In this document: piece after piece, positions 17,839-26,970 of the stretch
Layout: each line of letters opens with the position of its first letter
Numbering within the stretch: position 1 is the stretch's first letter
Assembly: GCA_902783165.1 (NCBI GenBank)
Contig: CACZPU010000051.1
Span: 1 to 64,000 of the forward strand
DNA from: an uncultured Prevotellaceae bacterium
GTDB taxonomy: Bacteria > Bacteroidota > Bacteroidia > Bacteroidales > Bacteroidaceae
Direction of reading: 5' to 3'
Length of the DNA: 64,000 bases
Made by a program: the position numbers and the translations under genes
Notes under the pieces: generated by a model
The model's database searches: none
What the model saw: only the letters and a program-made list of their open reading frames with translations
What the model was told of the DNA's origin: nothing

Positions 17839-19194
17839 TTATTTCTCCTTTGCCAACCTTTCCTTGATGGCTTTGCTGTCAGCCTCATATCCAGGTTTGT
17901 CGAGCAGGGCAAACATGTTCTTCTTGTAGGCTTCAACGCCAGGTTGGTTGAACGGATTCACACCGAGAACATTGCCGCTTATACCACAAGCAATTTCAAA
18001 GAAATAGATGATTTGGCCGATATAGTATTCGTTCAAAGCTGGAACACTGAGACGGATGTTGGGAACGCCACCGTCAACATGAGCCAAGCGTGTGCCAAGT
18101 TCTGCCATTTTGTTCACTTCGTCCACTCGCTTGCCAGCAAGGAAGTTCAGCCCATCGAGGTTCTCTTCATCGCTTGGGAAGAGCAGCTTGCGGTTTGGTT
18201 CTTCGATGCTAATGACTGTTTCGAAAATGGTTCGCTCACCATCTTGAATCCATTGTCCCATAGAGTGAAGGTCGGTGGTGAAGTCACACGATGCAGGGAA
18301 TATTCCTTTATGCTCTTTTCCTTCGCTTTCTCCGTAGAGTTGTTTCCACCATTCGGAGATGAAATGGAGCTTAGGCTGATAGTTCACCATGATTTCTATC
18401 TTCTTGCCAGCACCGTAGAGACCATTGCGCACGGCAGCATATTGTGCAGCGATATTCTCTTCGAATGGCACATTCTTGTCGCATGCCTTTTCCATTTGCT
18501 GTGCACCTTCAACCAGTTTTACAATGTCGAAACCGGCACAAGCAATAGGAAGAAGTCCAACAGGAGTAAGAACGGAGAAACGCCCTCCCACGTTGTCGGG
18601 AATGATGAAGCTCTTGTAGCCTTCCTTGTCTGCGCAAGTGCGAGCAGCGCCTTTCTTTGCATCTGTGATGGCGACAATAACCTTCTTGGCTTCCTCTTTT
18701 CCACGCTGGTCTTCGCATTGTTTCTTCAGCAATCTGAATGTCAATGCTGTTTCAGTAGTGGTACCGCTTTTTGAGATGTTGATAACACCAAATTTCTTTC
18801 CCTTCAGGTATTCTGTCAATTCCGAGAGATAGTCTTCTCCAATGTTGTTTCCAGCGAAGAGAATGGTGGGATTTTTCTTGTCTTGTACAAGCCATGCGAA
18901 ACTATTTCCAAGAGCCTCAATGACAGCGCGTGCGCCCAAATAGCTTCCACCGATACCTGCAACGACAACTGCTTCGCAGTTCTCGCGCAGCGTGTTGGCA
19001 CAATCTTGCACTTCTTGTAAGAATTCCTTTGTTATGGAAGATGGTAGATGCAGCCAACCCAAAAAATCGTTACCTGGGCATGTACCGTTTTCCAAAGCTT
19101 CCTGTGCAGCCTTCACTTGTGGCTCGAAAGCTTTCACTGCGCCTTCTTCAAGAAAGCATGCAGCCTTCGTGATGTCTAAACTGATGTTCTTCAT
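17839..19194 (-). CDS. pgi: Glucose-6-phosphate isomerase
   Basis: A 451-aa cytoplasmic isomerase linking glucose-6-P and fructose-6-P. Signatures: [38 protein letters not shown] (phosphate-binding SKSGTT); [17 protein letters not shown]; and [14 protein letters not shown] near the C-terminus. Length matches the short bacterial type. The start at 19194 (MKNISLD) is preferred to the ATG at 19224. A full consensus promoter lies 56 bp upstream, and the HAD phosphatase follows 9 bp downstream. Confidence 0.96.
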   Translation of the reverse strand: MKNISLDITKAACFLEEGAVKAFEPQVKAAQEALENGTCPGNDFLGWLHLPSSITKEFLQEVQDCANTLRENCEAVVVAGIGGSYLGARAVIEALGNSFAWLVQDKKNPTILFAGNNIGEDYLSELTEYLKGKKFGVINISKSGTTTETALTFRLLKKQCEDQRGKEEAKKVIVAITDAKKGAARTCADKEGYKSFIIPDNVGGRFSVLTPVGLLPIACAGFDIVKLVEGAQQMEKACDKNVPFEENIAAQYAAVRNGLYGAGKKIEIMVNYQPKLHFISEWWKQLYGESEGKEHKGIFPASCDFTTDLHSMGQWIQDGERTIFETVISIEEPNRKLLFPSDEENLDGLNFLAGKRVDEVNKMAELGTRLAHVDGGVPNIRLSVPALNEYYIGQIIYFFEIACGISGNVLGVNPFNQPGVEAYKKNMFALLDKPGYEADSKAIKERLAKEK

Positions 19195-19249
19195 TTGTTC
19201 CTTTCGTTTATAAAAATATTGCAATTTGTTTCATAGATTATTTTCTTTG

Positions 19250-19281
19250 CAAAAGTAATCAAAAAAGTGTAATCTTACAAA
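19250..19281 (-). promoter_or_regulatory. pgi promoter
   Basis: Read on the minus strand, TTTG (19281-19278), a 20-bp spacer and TACTTTTG (19257-19250) match the Bacteroidetes promoter consensus. Confidence 0.7.
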
Positions 19282-19384
19282 CAATATGCATTCATTTCGT
19301 ACTATTTTGTGTTAAAAAAACAAATGTATGTCATCAGCCTTGATTGGTTGTTTGATATTGAAGAACACTTTTTCGGGTGTAAAC

Positions 19385-19415
19385 TTGCTTACTTGGAGAA
19401 TTCTTCTTACCTTTG
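19385..19415 (+). promoter_or_regulatory. aroB promoter
   Basis: TTG at 19385-19387, a 20-bp spacer and TACCTTTG at 19408-19415. It lies 26 bp before the ATG at 19441 and excludes the longer upstream frame that starts at 19309. Confidence 0.65.
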
Positions 19416-19440
19416 CAGTTGGATTATCATTAGTATTGTT

Positions 19441-20517
19441 ATGGAGCAGAGAGTAGTATTTTCGAGGAATCTTCAATCAGAATTGACAATGGCTATTGCC
19501 GAATGCATGCACGATAAGATTTTTGTGCTTGCAGACGAGACTACTGCGCAGTTGTGCTGGCCACGTATCAGTGGTTTCTTGTCGCTTAAGAAAGCTTCGT
19601 TGATTACCATACCGGCAGGAGATGTGAATAAGAGTCTGAACTCTGTCTCTCACGTTTGGCAGGCTTTGAGCCAAGGTGGGGCTACCCGCCATTCGCTGAT
19701 GATTAATCTAGGCGGTGGTATGGTTACCGATTTGGGTGGATTTGCTGCGTCAACATTCAAGCGTGGTATTAATTTTATCAATATGCCTACAACATTGCTT
19801 TCGATGGTTGACGCAAGCGTAGGCGGGAAAACTGGCATCAATTTCAATGGATTGAAGAACGAAATAGGTACTTTCCGCATTCCGGATTACGTGATAATAG
19901 ATGTTTCCTTCCTCTCGACGCTCGATCATACAAATCTTTTGTCAGGCTATGCCGAAATGATTAAGCATGGTTTAATAAGCAATGAAAAGATGTGGGCACA
20001 GTTGCTGAATTTTGATTTAAGCGCAACAGACGATGTTCTTGGCGGTGAAAGCAACCGCCTGGATGTGCTTGAACTTATGCTTTCTGAGAGTGTTGCTGTG
20101 AAAAAAGGTATCGTCGACGAGGATCCGTTGGAGCATGGCATAAGGAAAGCACTTAATCTTGGGCATACTGTAGGTCATGCGTTCGAAAGTTTTGCCATGG
20201 CAAGCGGAAGACCTGTTCTTCATGGCTATGCGGTGGCTTGGGGAATCGTTTGCGAATTGTATCTCAGTGCTGTCAAGGTAGGCTTCCCTGCATCCAAGTT
20301 GCGACAGACCGTGAACTATATTCGTGATAATTATGGCACAATGGCAATAACATGCAATGACTATCCTGATTTGTTGAAACTGATGAAACACGACAAGAAA
20401 AACACTAGTGGAATCATCAATTTCACGCTGTTGGGAGACATTGGTGACATTCGCATCAATCAAACAGCTACGGAAGATGAGATAAAAGATGCATTAGACT
20501 TTTATCGTGAAGGTTGA
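19441..20517 (+). CDS. aroB: 3-dehydroquinate synthase
   Basis: A 358-aa zinc- and NAD-dependent enzyme for the second step of the shikimate pathway. Diagnostic segments: MINLGGGMVTDLGGFAASTFKRGI; PTTLLSMVDASVGGKTGIN; SGYAEMIKHGLI (metal Glu); NLGHTVGHAFE and LHGYAVAWGI (metal His residues). Start chosen at 19441, just after a consensus promoter. It converges with the GH29 gene, with 44 bp between the stops. Confidence 0.95.
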   Translation: MEQRVVFSRNLQSELTMAIAECMHDKIFVLADETTAQLCWPRISGFLSLKKASLITIPAGDVNKSLNSVSHVWQALSQGGATRHSLMINLGGGMVTDLGGFAASTFKRGINFINMPTTLLSMVDASVGGKTGINFNGLKNEIGTFRIPDYVIIDVSFLSTLDHTNLLSGYAEMIKHGLISNEKMWAQLLNFDLSATDDVLGGESNRLDVLELMLSESVAVKKGIVDEDPLEHGIRKALNLGHTVGHAFESFAMASGRPVLHGYAVAWGIVCELYLSAVKVGFPASKLRQTVNYIRDNYGTMAITCNDYPDLLKLMKHDKKNTSGIINFTLLGDIGDIRINQTATEDEIKDALDFYREG

Positions 20518-20561
20518 TAACTGATATTCCCCAAATTCCTCTTGGAATAATAAACGTGTCG

Positions 20562-21932
20562 CTAATAGGCTCCAACAAATGAAATGTCTGCATCTCCTTT
20601 GCTGTTAAGAATAGAAAGGCGCAACCTCTTGGTGAAAACAGGAGGGAAACGGAGTATGCGCTTGTAACCGATGGTGGTTGTTTGTTCTTGGCAAGGAATG
20701 GGAATCCATTTGCCATTATTCTGATAGCTTATTGTAAACGACTTGACTTTTTGTCCTTTGGCAATATTTTCTTGCAGAACGAGACAACTTATTTTGGATA
20801 GACGTTTCAGCTTGTATTCGTAACATTTTGTGTGTTCGAGTTTCTCCGAACCTTTATTTATATTATGGGTTCTTATTCTCATGGAAGCGCCAATCATCAG
20901 ATTCTGTGAAAAGGTTCTTTTTATGCGCTGATGAAAGATAACGGCATTTGCTGAATCGGTTTTGCTTATCAGTCCTTCTGTGTTCACTGGAAAATTGAGT
21001 AGCATGGTGGCGTTTCGCCCAACACTTTTGTAGTATATTTCCTCCAACTGCTCCGGTGTTTTCACTTTATCATCTTCTTTTTCGTGATAAAACCACCCCG
21101 GACGAATAGAAACATCACATTCGGCGGCAGTCCATTGATAGCCATCTTCATGTCCAGAAGGCAGTTCTTGATAATTCGGATAGCCAGGATAAACCTCATC
21201 TCCACGGAGAAGTGACCAATTGGTCTCGTTGGCAAATCCCTTTTCATTACCAACCCAGCGGCATCCAGGTCCTCCGTCTGAGAATATGATGGCATGGGGC
21301 TGAAGTTCCTTTACTTGCTTGAACAATGCAGGGAAATTGTAATAAGAACGACGGTCGATTCTTCTTTCCTCATTTGCTCCGCCGTACCAACCGTCTCCAC
21401 CATTGGCACCATCGAACCAAATTTCGAAAATGTCACCGTACTGGGTGAGTAACTCCACGAGTTGATTCCTATAGTATTCCAAATAATCTTTTGTTCCATA
21501 ATTTGATTGATGACGATCCCAAGGCGAGAGATAGACACCAAACATGATGCCATATTTGCGGCAGGCTTCTGACAATTCACGAAGAATGTCACCCTTTCCG
21601 TCTTTATAAGGAGAACTGGCAATGCTGTAGTCGGTATATTTTGTCGGCCACAAACAGAAACCATCGTGATGCTTTGCCGTGATAATCACCCCTTTCATTC
21701 CTGCAGCCACGAATGTGCGCACCCACTGTTCGCAATCCAGTCGTGTGGGGTTGAACACTTCGGGCGAAACGTTGCCGAATCCCCACTCCTGGTCGGTGAA
21801 TGTATTCAACCCGAAATGGATAAATGCATATGTCTCCATTTGTTGCCATACAATCTGGTCGTTAGATGGTACTTGGGCATGAGCAACAATGCCTGCAACA
21901 AAAAGAATAATAGTGACAATAGTTTTCTTCAT
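20562..21932 (-). CDS. Alpha-L-fucosidase, glycoside hydrolase family 29
   Basis: A 456-aa exported enzyme (signal peptide MKKTIVTIILFVAGIVAHA) that removes terminal L-fucose. The GH29 core is evident: YAFIHFGLNTFTDQEWGFG, GVIITAKHHDGFCLWPTKY, MFGVYLSPWDRH, and the nucleophile Asp in IFEIWFDGANGGDGW. A short beta-sandwich-like C-terminus (KSFTISYQNNGKWIPI) may be a reduced F5/8 type C domain. The domain layout suggests the more linkage-selective GH29 subgroup rather than the broad one; this is inference. It is divergent from GH89, consistent with removal of terminal caps on host glycans. Its promoter abuts the ATG. Confidence 0.93.
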   Translation of the reverse strand: MKKTIVTIILFVAGIVAHAQVPSNDQIVWQQMETYAFIHFGLNTFTDQEWGFGNVSPEVFNPTRLDCEQWVRTFVAAGMKGVIITAKHHDGFCLWPTKYTDYSIASSPYKDGKGDILRELSEACRKYGIMFGVYLSPWDRHQSNYGTKDYLEYYRNQLVELLTQYGDIFEIWFDGANGGDGWYGGANEERRIDRRSYYNFPALFKQVKELQPHAIIFSDGGPGCRWVGNEKGFANETNWSLLRGDEVYPGYPNYQELPSGHEDGYQWTAAECDVSIRPGWFYHEKEDDKVKTPEQLEEIYYKSVGRNATMLLNFPVNTEGLISKTDSANAVIFHQRIKRTFSQNLMIGASMRIRTHNINKGSEKLEHTKCYEYKLKRLSKISCLVLQENIAKGQKVKSFTISYQNNGKWIPIPCQEQTTTIGYKRILRFPPVFTKRLRLSILNSKGDADISFVGAY

Positions 21933-21936
21933 ACTG

Positions 21937-21966
21937 CAAAGATAGTTGTTTTAGATGAAAAAGCAA
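21937..21966 (-). promoter_or_regulatory. GH29 promoter abutting the start codon
   Basis: On the minus strand, TTG (21966-21964), a 19-bp spacer and TATCTTTG (21944-21937) make a good promoter. The -7 box ends only 4 bp before the ATG, so the mRNA would be leaderless or nearly so. Confidence 0.55.
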
Positions 21967-22108
21967 CACAAACAAGTGAAATTGTACAGGAAAACAAGAG
22001 TAAATATCTTTTTTCAGTGAGAAAACTGTTTTGTTTCTTTGCATAGAATAATTACTTTGATAGTTTGCTGTTTAGTTTTTTGGTATTGCAAAAATCATCT
22101 TCTTATTC

Positions 22109-22139
22109 TTGTTCAAAAGAAATAAAATACGTATTTTTG
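22109..22139 (+). promoter_or_regulatory. GH89 promoter
   Basis: TTG at 22109-22111, a 20-bp spacer and TATTTTTG at 22132-22139. The ATG follows at 22156, giving a leader of about 13 nt. Confidence 0.65.
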
Positions 22140-22155
22140 CAAAAAACTATTTGAT

Positions 22156-24429
22156 ATGAACACTAAACACTTTTTTAAAATAGCTGCGTTTGTAACTGTT
22201 TGGTTCTTTATGGCAGACTATCATGTCATGGCGGCCAATCCAATCACAAATCTGTTGGAGCGTATTGATAAAGGGGCGTCGCACAAATTTAAAGTGGAAC
22301 TGATGAAAAACGACGGCAAGGAGTTCTTCGAACTCGACCAACAAGGGTCGAAAGTGGTGGTGAGAGGCCATAATTGGGTGGATGTGGCAGTAGGTATCAA
22401 TTGGTATTTGAAGTATTATGCAGGCATTCATCTCTCATGGAACCAAATGAAGGCCAAACTTCCCGATGTGTTGCCACCAGTAAAACAACGTGAAAAACAT
22501 GAAACTAACCTTAGCCTAAGATACGATTTCAACTATTGTACATTTTCTTATTCTATGGCATTCTGGGATTGGAAGCGATGGGAGAAAGAAATTGACTGGA
22601 TGGCTCTTCATGGAGTGAATATGCCTTTGGCCATTGTGGGTGAGGAGTGTGTTTGGCGTAACATGCTTTTGAAACTAGGTTATTCTGAAGAAGAAATAGG
22701 CCGGTTTATTGCAGGACCAGCATTCTTGGCATGGTGGGAAATGAATAACTTGGAAGGTTGGGGTGGACCATTGCCCTTGTCCTGGTATAAGCGTCAGGAG
22801 AATTTGCAGAAACTGATACTTAAACGCATGAAGGAATTTGGTATGCAACCAGTGTTGCCTGGTTATTGTGGCATGATGCCCCACGATGCTAAAGAAAAGC
22901 TAGGCTTGAATGTCACTGATGGAGGTCTATGGAACGGTTATCAGCGTCCGTCAAACCTATTGCCAACAGACCCGCGTTTCAATGAAATTGCCACATTGTA
23001 TTATAATGAACTCACCAAGCTTTTTGGAACCAGCAAATACTATTCGATGGATCCGTTCCATGAGAGTAACGATGACAACGCAATTGACTATGACGCTGCT
23101 GGCAAGGCTATGATGCGTGCTATGAAGGCAGTACGTGGCGATGCCGTATGGGTGATTCAGGGATGGACGGAGAATCCCCGGCCGCAAATGGTCGACAATA
23201 TGAACCCTCGCGACTTGCTCATACTCGATTTGTTCTCCGAATGCCGCCCGATGTGGGGTATCTCTTCCATTTGGAAGCGTGCAGAAGGCTATAAGCAGCA
23301 CCCGTGGCTGTTTTGTATGCTCCAGAATTTTGGTGCTAATGTGGGTTTGCACGGGCGTATGGACCAATTACTCGACAACTTCTATCAGACGAAAACAAAT
23401 CCGTTGGCAAAGAATATTCGTGGCATAGGTTTCACAATGGAAGGTTCCGAGAACAACCCCGTGATGTTCGAATTGATGAGTGAATTGCCTTGGCGTTCAG
23501 AGAAATTCGGAAAAGAAGATTGGATTAGGCAGTATACACGTGCGCGTTATGGATTCAGCGATACAGCAGTAGATGAGGCTTGGAGCATTCTTATTCACAG
23601 CATTTACAACTGTCCAGCCGGCAACAATCAACAGGGACCTCATGAGAGTATTTTTTGTGGACGTCCCACGCTGAATAACTTTCAAGCAAGCAGTTGGTCG
23701 AAGATGAAGAACTATTATGATCCTGAAGACACGCGCAAGGCGGCACTGCTGATGGCGAGCGTGGCAGACAAATATCGTGGAAACAACAATTTTGAATACG
23801 ATTTGGTGGATATTTGTCGTCAGGCATTGGCCGACCAGGCACGTATTCAATACCAGCATGCCATAGCAGACTACAAGTCGTTCAGCAGAAAAGCATTTGC
23901 CAAATCTTCCAAGCACTTTCTAGATATGCTTCTATTGCAGGACAAACTGTTGGGAACCCGTAGCGAATTCCGACTTGGACATTGGACTGAGGCTGCCCGC
24001 CAATGTGGAACAACCGAAGCTGAAAGCAACCAATACGAATGGAACGCTCGCGTTCAGATTACCACTTGGGGCAACAGAAACTGTGCTGATAAGGGAGGAC
24101 TCCGCGACTATGCTCACAAAGAGTGGCAGGGATTGTTGAAAGATTTTTACTATGTGCGCTGGCAAAAGTATTTTGACGCATTGTCACAGCAGATGGAAAC
24201 ACAGGCTAACCCCCAACCCGAACTGTTGGGAACAGGCGTCAACAGCAACAAAACGGCTGATGAACTCTTTCAGATGGCATTGCCCCAAGAGGTGAAACTC
24301 GACTATTATGCCATTGAGGAACCGTGGACATTGAAACGGGGAGGCTATTCTGCAAAGCCTGAAGGTGCTGCTGTTGAAGTCGCTAAAGAGGTGGCTGCAG
24401 AGTTGAAGAAATGTAGTTTGAAACAATGA
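22156..24429 (+). CDS. Alpha-N-acetylglucosaminidase, family GH89
   Basis: A 757-aa exported homologue of human lysosomal NAGLU, which removes terminal alpha-linked N-acetylglucosamine. It has an N-terminal signal/anchor (residues 1-27), the NAGLU N-terminal domain (RGHNWVDVAVGINWYLKYY), then the barrel with MALHGVNMPLAIVGEECVWRNML (first catalytic Glu expected in the GEE segment), YYSMDPFHESN and WVIQGWTENPRPQM. The second catalytic Glu is expected in FTMEGSENNPVMFELMSELPW. The helical C-terminal domain is complete. Likely natural targets are heparan sulfate ends or alpha-1,4-GlcNAc-capped mucin glycans. The next gene, 14 bp downstream, is an HGSNAT-like acetyltransferase. Confidence 0.95.
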   Translation: MNTKHFFKIAAFVTVWFFMADYHVMAANPITNLLERIDKGASHKFKVELMKNDGKEFFELDQQGSKVVVRGHNWVDVAVGINWYLKYYAGIHLSWNQMKAKLPDVLPPVKQREKHETNLSLRYDFNYCTFSYSMAFWDWKRWEKEIDWMALHGVNMPLAIVGEECVWRNMLLKLGYSEEEIGRFIAGPAFLAWWEMNNLEGWGGPLPLSWYKRQENLQKLILKRMKEFGMQPVLPGYCGMMPHDAKEKLGLNVTDGGLWNGYQRPSNLLPTDPRFNEIATLYYNELTKLFGTSKYYSMDPFHESNDDNAIDYDAAGKAMMRAMKAVRGDAVWVIQGWTENPRPQMVDNMNPRDLLILDLFSECRPMWGISSIWKRAEGYKQHPWLFCMLQNFGANVGLHGRMDQLLDNFYQTKTNPLAKNIRGIGFTMEGSENNPVMFELMSELPWRSEKFGKEDWIRQYTRARYGFSDTAVDEAWSILIHSIYNCPAGNNQQGPHESIFCGRPTLNNFQASSWSKMKNYYDPEDTRKAALLMASVADKYRGNNNFEYDLVDICRQALADQARIQYQHAIADYKSFSRKAFAKSSKHFLDMLLLQDKLLGTRSEFRLGHWTEAARQCGTTEAESNQYEWNARVQITTWGNRNCADKGGLRDYAHKEWQGLLKDFYYVRWQKYFDALSQQMETQANPQPELLGTGVNSNKTADELFQMALPQEVKLDYYAIEEPWTLKRGGYSAKPEGAAVEVAKEVAAELKKCSLKQ

Positions 24430-24443
24430 GTTATAACTGACAA

Positions 24444-25514
24444 ATGGAAACGAGACAACGACTACTTTCCCTTGATGTGCTACGTGGCATCACTGTGGCA
24501 GGAATGATATTGGTGAACGATGGCTATGGCGATACTTTTGCCATTCTAAAACATTCCAAATGGAATGGGATGACACCTTGCGACTTGGTTTTTCCTTTCT
24601 TCTTGTTCATCATGGGAATCTCTACTTATCTGTCGCTCAGGAAATTTAATTTCCAAATTTCAGGAAAAGTAGTTCGGAAAATTTCCAAACGGACAATCAT
24701 TATTTTTGGCATTGGCTTGTTTATCAACTGGTTTGGGCTGTTGCTGAACGGTGATTTCGGTTTCGACCATTTACGCATCATGGCGGTATTGCAACGAATC
24801 GCTCTTTGCTATTTTGCCGTTTCCTTCTTTGCACTTTTAGCCAACCATCGCTATACTCTTCCTGTTGTCTTTGCCATCCTTGTCGCTTATGGCATTGTCT
24901 TGCTGTTAGGTAATGGCTATGTTGAAGACGGCTCAAACATCGCAGCTCGAATAGACAAAGTCATTTTTGGATACGACCATTTGTATCATAAAAGTGCCAT
25001 TGATCCTGAAGGTTTGTTAGGTACCTTGCCCTCCATTGCCCACACACTTATAGGTTTCTATTGTGGGCGATTGATGATGCGTTCGAAAGAGACAACTGAT
25101 AAAGTGTTGCATTTCTTGTTGGTAGGAGGGATTTTGGTCATTTTTGGCTATCTGCTCCAATTCGGCCTGCCACTGAACAAACGCAATTGGAGTCCCAGCT
25201 ATGTCCTTATGACATGTGGTCTTTGCTCGCTCTTGCAGGGCATTCTGATGTATGTCATTGACATTCGTGGAAAGAAGCAGTGGACTATGCCTTTCCTCGT
25301 GTTTGGTGTGAATCCCCTTTTCCTCTATGTGCTGAGCGAGTTGATGGCCATTGCGTTTGGCCATTATGGTATCAATGATTGGATTTATGCAGGCATACAT
25401 GCGGTTGTATACAACACATACTTTGCTTCATTGTGTTTTGCACTTAGCTATGTCTTGATTTGCGGACTTGTGGGATATCTCTTGTTCAAAAAGAATATCT
25501 ATATTAAAATATAG
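24444..25514 (+). CDS. HGSNAT-like membrane acetyltransferase (COG4299/DUF5009)
   Basis: A 356-aa polytopic membrane protein with about ten hydrophobic segments. It matches the family of heparan-alpha-glucosaminide N-acetyltransferase: RLLSLDVLRGITVAGMILVN, then LKHSKWNGMTPCDLVFPFF, in which His37 aligns with the histidine that carries acetyl in the human enzyme (KH-x-x-WNG context). The human enzyme takes acetyl-CoA on one side of the membrane and acetylates terminal glucosamine on the other. The start is 14 bp after the GH89 stop, so the two genes are co-transcribed. An acetylation role in the periplasm is inferred from family and neighbour; a carrier role is the alternative. Confidence 0.8.
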   Translation: METRQRLLSLDVLRGITVAGMILVNDGYGDTFAILKHSKWNGMTPCDLVFPFFLFIMGISTYLSLRKFNFQISGKVVRKISKRTIIIFGIGLFINWFGLLLNGDFGFDHLRIMAVLQRIALCYFAVSFFALLANHRYTLPVVFAILVAYGIVLLLGNGYVEDGSNIAARIDKVIFGYDHLYHKSAIDPEGLLGTLPSIAHTLIGFYCGRLMMRSKETTDKVLHFLLVGGILVIFGYLLQFGLPLNKRNWSPSYVLMTCGLCSLLQGILMYVIDIRGKKQWTMPFLVFGVNPLFLYVLSELMAIAFGHYGINDWIYAGIHAVVYNTYFASLCFALSYVLICGLVGYLLFKKNIYIKI

Positions 25515-25698
25515 TTAATACAGATTGAACAAGGTGTGGTCATGTTTTTTTTGATTCCAATAGCCTTCATTAAACAAAAACATGTTTGTTTCGTCTCAAT
25601 GATTTCATGTCAATGTTTGTTCTTAGGTTTAAAAAACATTAAATGCTGTTTGCAATTGGCATTTGTGTGTGTTTATTCTAATGAATATCTGACGGCTA

Positions 25699-26196
25699 AT
25701 GGAACAAAGCACATTTGAAAAAGTTGCGTGCAAATTAAGACGGAGGGCAATACAAACGAGCCGAAATTACGGTGCAGGTGATGCCGATGCAGAGGACATT
25801 GCTCAAGACGTGATGCTCCGACTCTGGCAAATGCGGGAAGATTTATATAGATTTCATTCGTTGGAGGCTCTCACTGTACAAATAGCAAAGCACCTCACAC
25901 TGAACCAGCTGCGCAGAAAACGATTGATAGTAAGCAATCATGATGCATGTCTGAATTCCGTGTCAGTCCATACACCTGTTGAGTTGATGGAAGAATGTGA
26001 GAATGAGCTGTGGTTGAACAAAAGGCTAAAGGATCTTCCTTCGACGCAGTATTCTGTTTTATATATGCGACAAGTGGAGCATCGGCATTGCAAGGAAATT
26101 GCGGGCTTGCTAGGTATAGAAGAAACCTCTGTGCGTACATTGCTTTCAAGAGCCCGAAAGACTCTCTATGAACAACTGAAGAAAAGAAATAAATAA
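25699..26196 (+). CDS. ECF-type RNA polymerase sigma factor
   Basis: A 165-aa sigma-70 family protein. Region 2: RNYGAGDADAEDIAQDVMLRLWQM. Region 4: LKDLPSTQYSVLYMRQVEHRHCKEIAGLLGIEETSVRTLLSRARKTL. It belongs to the Bacteroidetes subgroup that is paired with a short membrane anti-sigma-like protein rather than FecR. The upstream 184 bp are A+T-rich, with an inverted CATGTTTTT/AAAAACATG pair (25540-25583), and show no clear TAnnTTTG box. The anti-sigma-like gene follows after 32 bp. Confidence 0.9.
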   Translation: MEQSTFEKVACKLRRRAIQTSRNYGAGDADAEDIAQDVMLRLWQMREDLYRFHSLEALTVQIAKHLTLNQLRRKRLIVSNHDACLNSVSVHTPVELMEECENELWLNKRLKDLPSTQYSVLYMRQVEHRHCKEIAGLLGIEETSVRTLLSRARKTLYEQLKKRNK

Positions 26197-26228
26197 TAAA
26201 TTATTGTCAAAGAAGAAGGAGGATTGTC

Positions 26229-26915
26229 ATGATAAGACAATTGACACATTCGGAAATAGACCAGTTGTTAGGCCGGTTTATGGATGGTGAAACAACAATT
26301 GAGGAAGAAGAATCGCTAGCATCTTATTTCCGCCATACTGCAGAGATTCCGCCAGAGTGGGACATCTATAGGCAGATGTTCACGTGGTTCGAGAATGGAA
26401 TGCCCCAAGAAAGCATTGTAAACAATAAAGATAAGAAGCCAGCAGAAATTATTAACAGAAGACTTCTTTTGTCAGCTGCTGTAGTTATTCTTCTCATGGT
26501 AGGACTCTTTGTTGTGAACAGAATGATGCAACAGGAAACTGTACCAAAGCAAGTGGCAGTGGAATCGTCGGGAACGAAAGTCGCCACCCCCATTTCAATC
26601 ACATGCATTCAGAAAGATAGTGCCACTTTGTCCCAGACAATTACGACGGAAAAAAAGGTTCCAACAAAGATAAAGCCAAAAGCCAAACCAGTTGTTTCTG
26701 AACAGATTGTAGACGAAATGGAAGAATTGGCTCAGTTGCAGATAGACGAAGAGAACAAGTTTGTCAATGACGAGATAGAGCGTGCATTTGAAGAAATACA
26801 ACATTTCCAAGATGTCGCAAATCGCTACTATATGGAAGCGCAAGGCTACCATGTGGTTCTTAATGAAGAAGGCGGGATCGAATATGTTATGAATGAAGAT
26901 CTCAAAGAACTGTAA
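26229..26915 (+). CDS. Putative anti-sigma membrane protein
   Basis: A 228-aa protein with one membrane segment at about residues 79-97 (LLLSAAVVILLMVGLFVV). The cytoplasmic N-terminus carries IDQLLGRFMDGETTIEEEESLASYF, a segment I associate with Bacteroidales anti-sigma-like proteins that follow ECF sigma genes. The outer part is acidic and helical (EMEELAQLQIDEENKFVNDEIERAFEEI), perhaps a coiled coil. There is no FecR domain and no zinc anti-sigma motif. Position directly after the sigma gene supports the role; there is no stronger evidence. Confidence 0.65.
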   Translation: MIRQLTHSEIDQLLGRFMDGETTIEEEESLASYFRHTAEIPPEWDIYRQMFTWFENGMPQESIVNNKDKKPAEIINRRLLLSAAVVILLMVGLFVVNRMMQQETVPKQVAVESSGTKVATPISITCIQKDSATLSQTITTEKKVPTKIKPKAKPVVSEQIVDEMEELAQLQIDEENKFVNDEIERAFEEIQHFQDVANRYYMEAQGYHVVLNEEGGIEYVMNEDLKEL

Positions 26916-26970
26916 TAACCAGTTGCGTTTTATAGTACACAAAAATATATCAAAAAAGAAAGTAAAGCAT

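Noticed and set aside
17701..18774. 357-aa plus-strand ORF
   Set aside because: Lies antisense to pgi and the end of the HAD gene; composition is that of a shadow frame, without a domain or signal.
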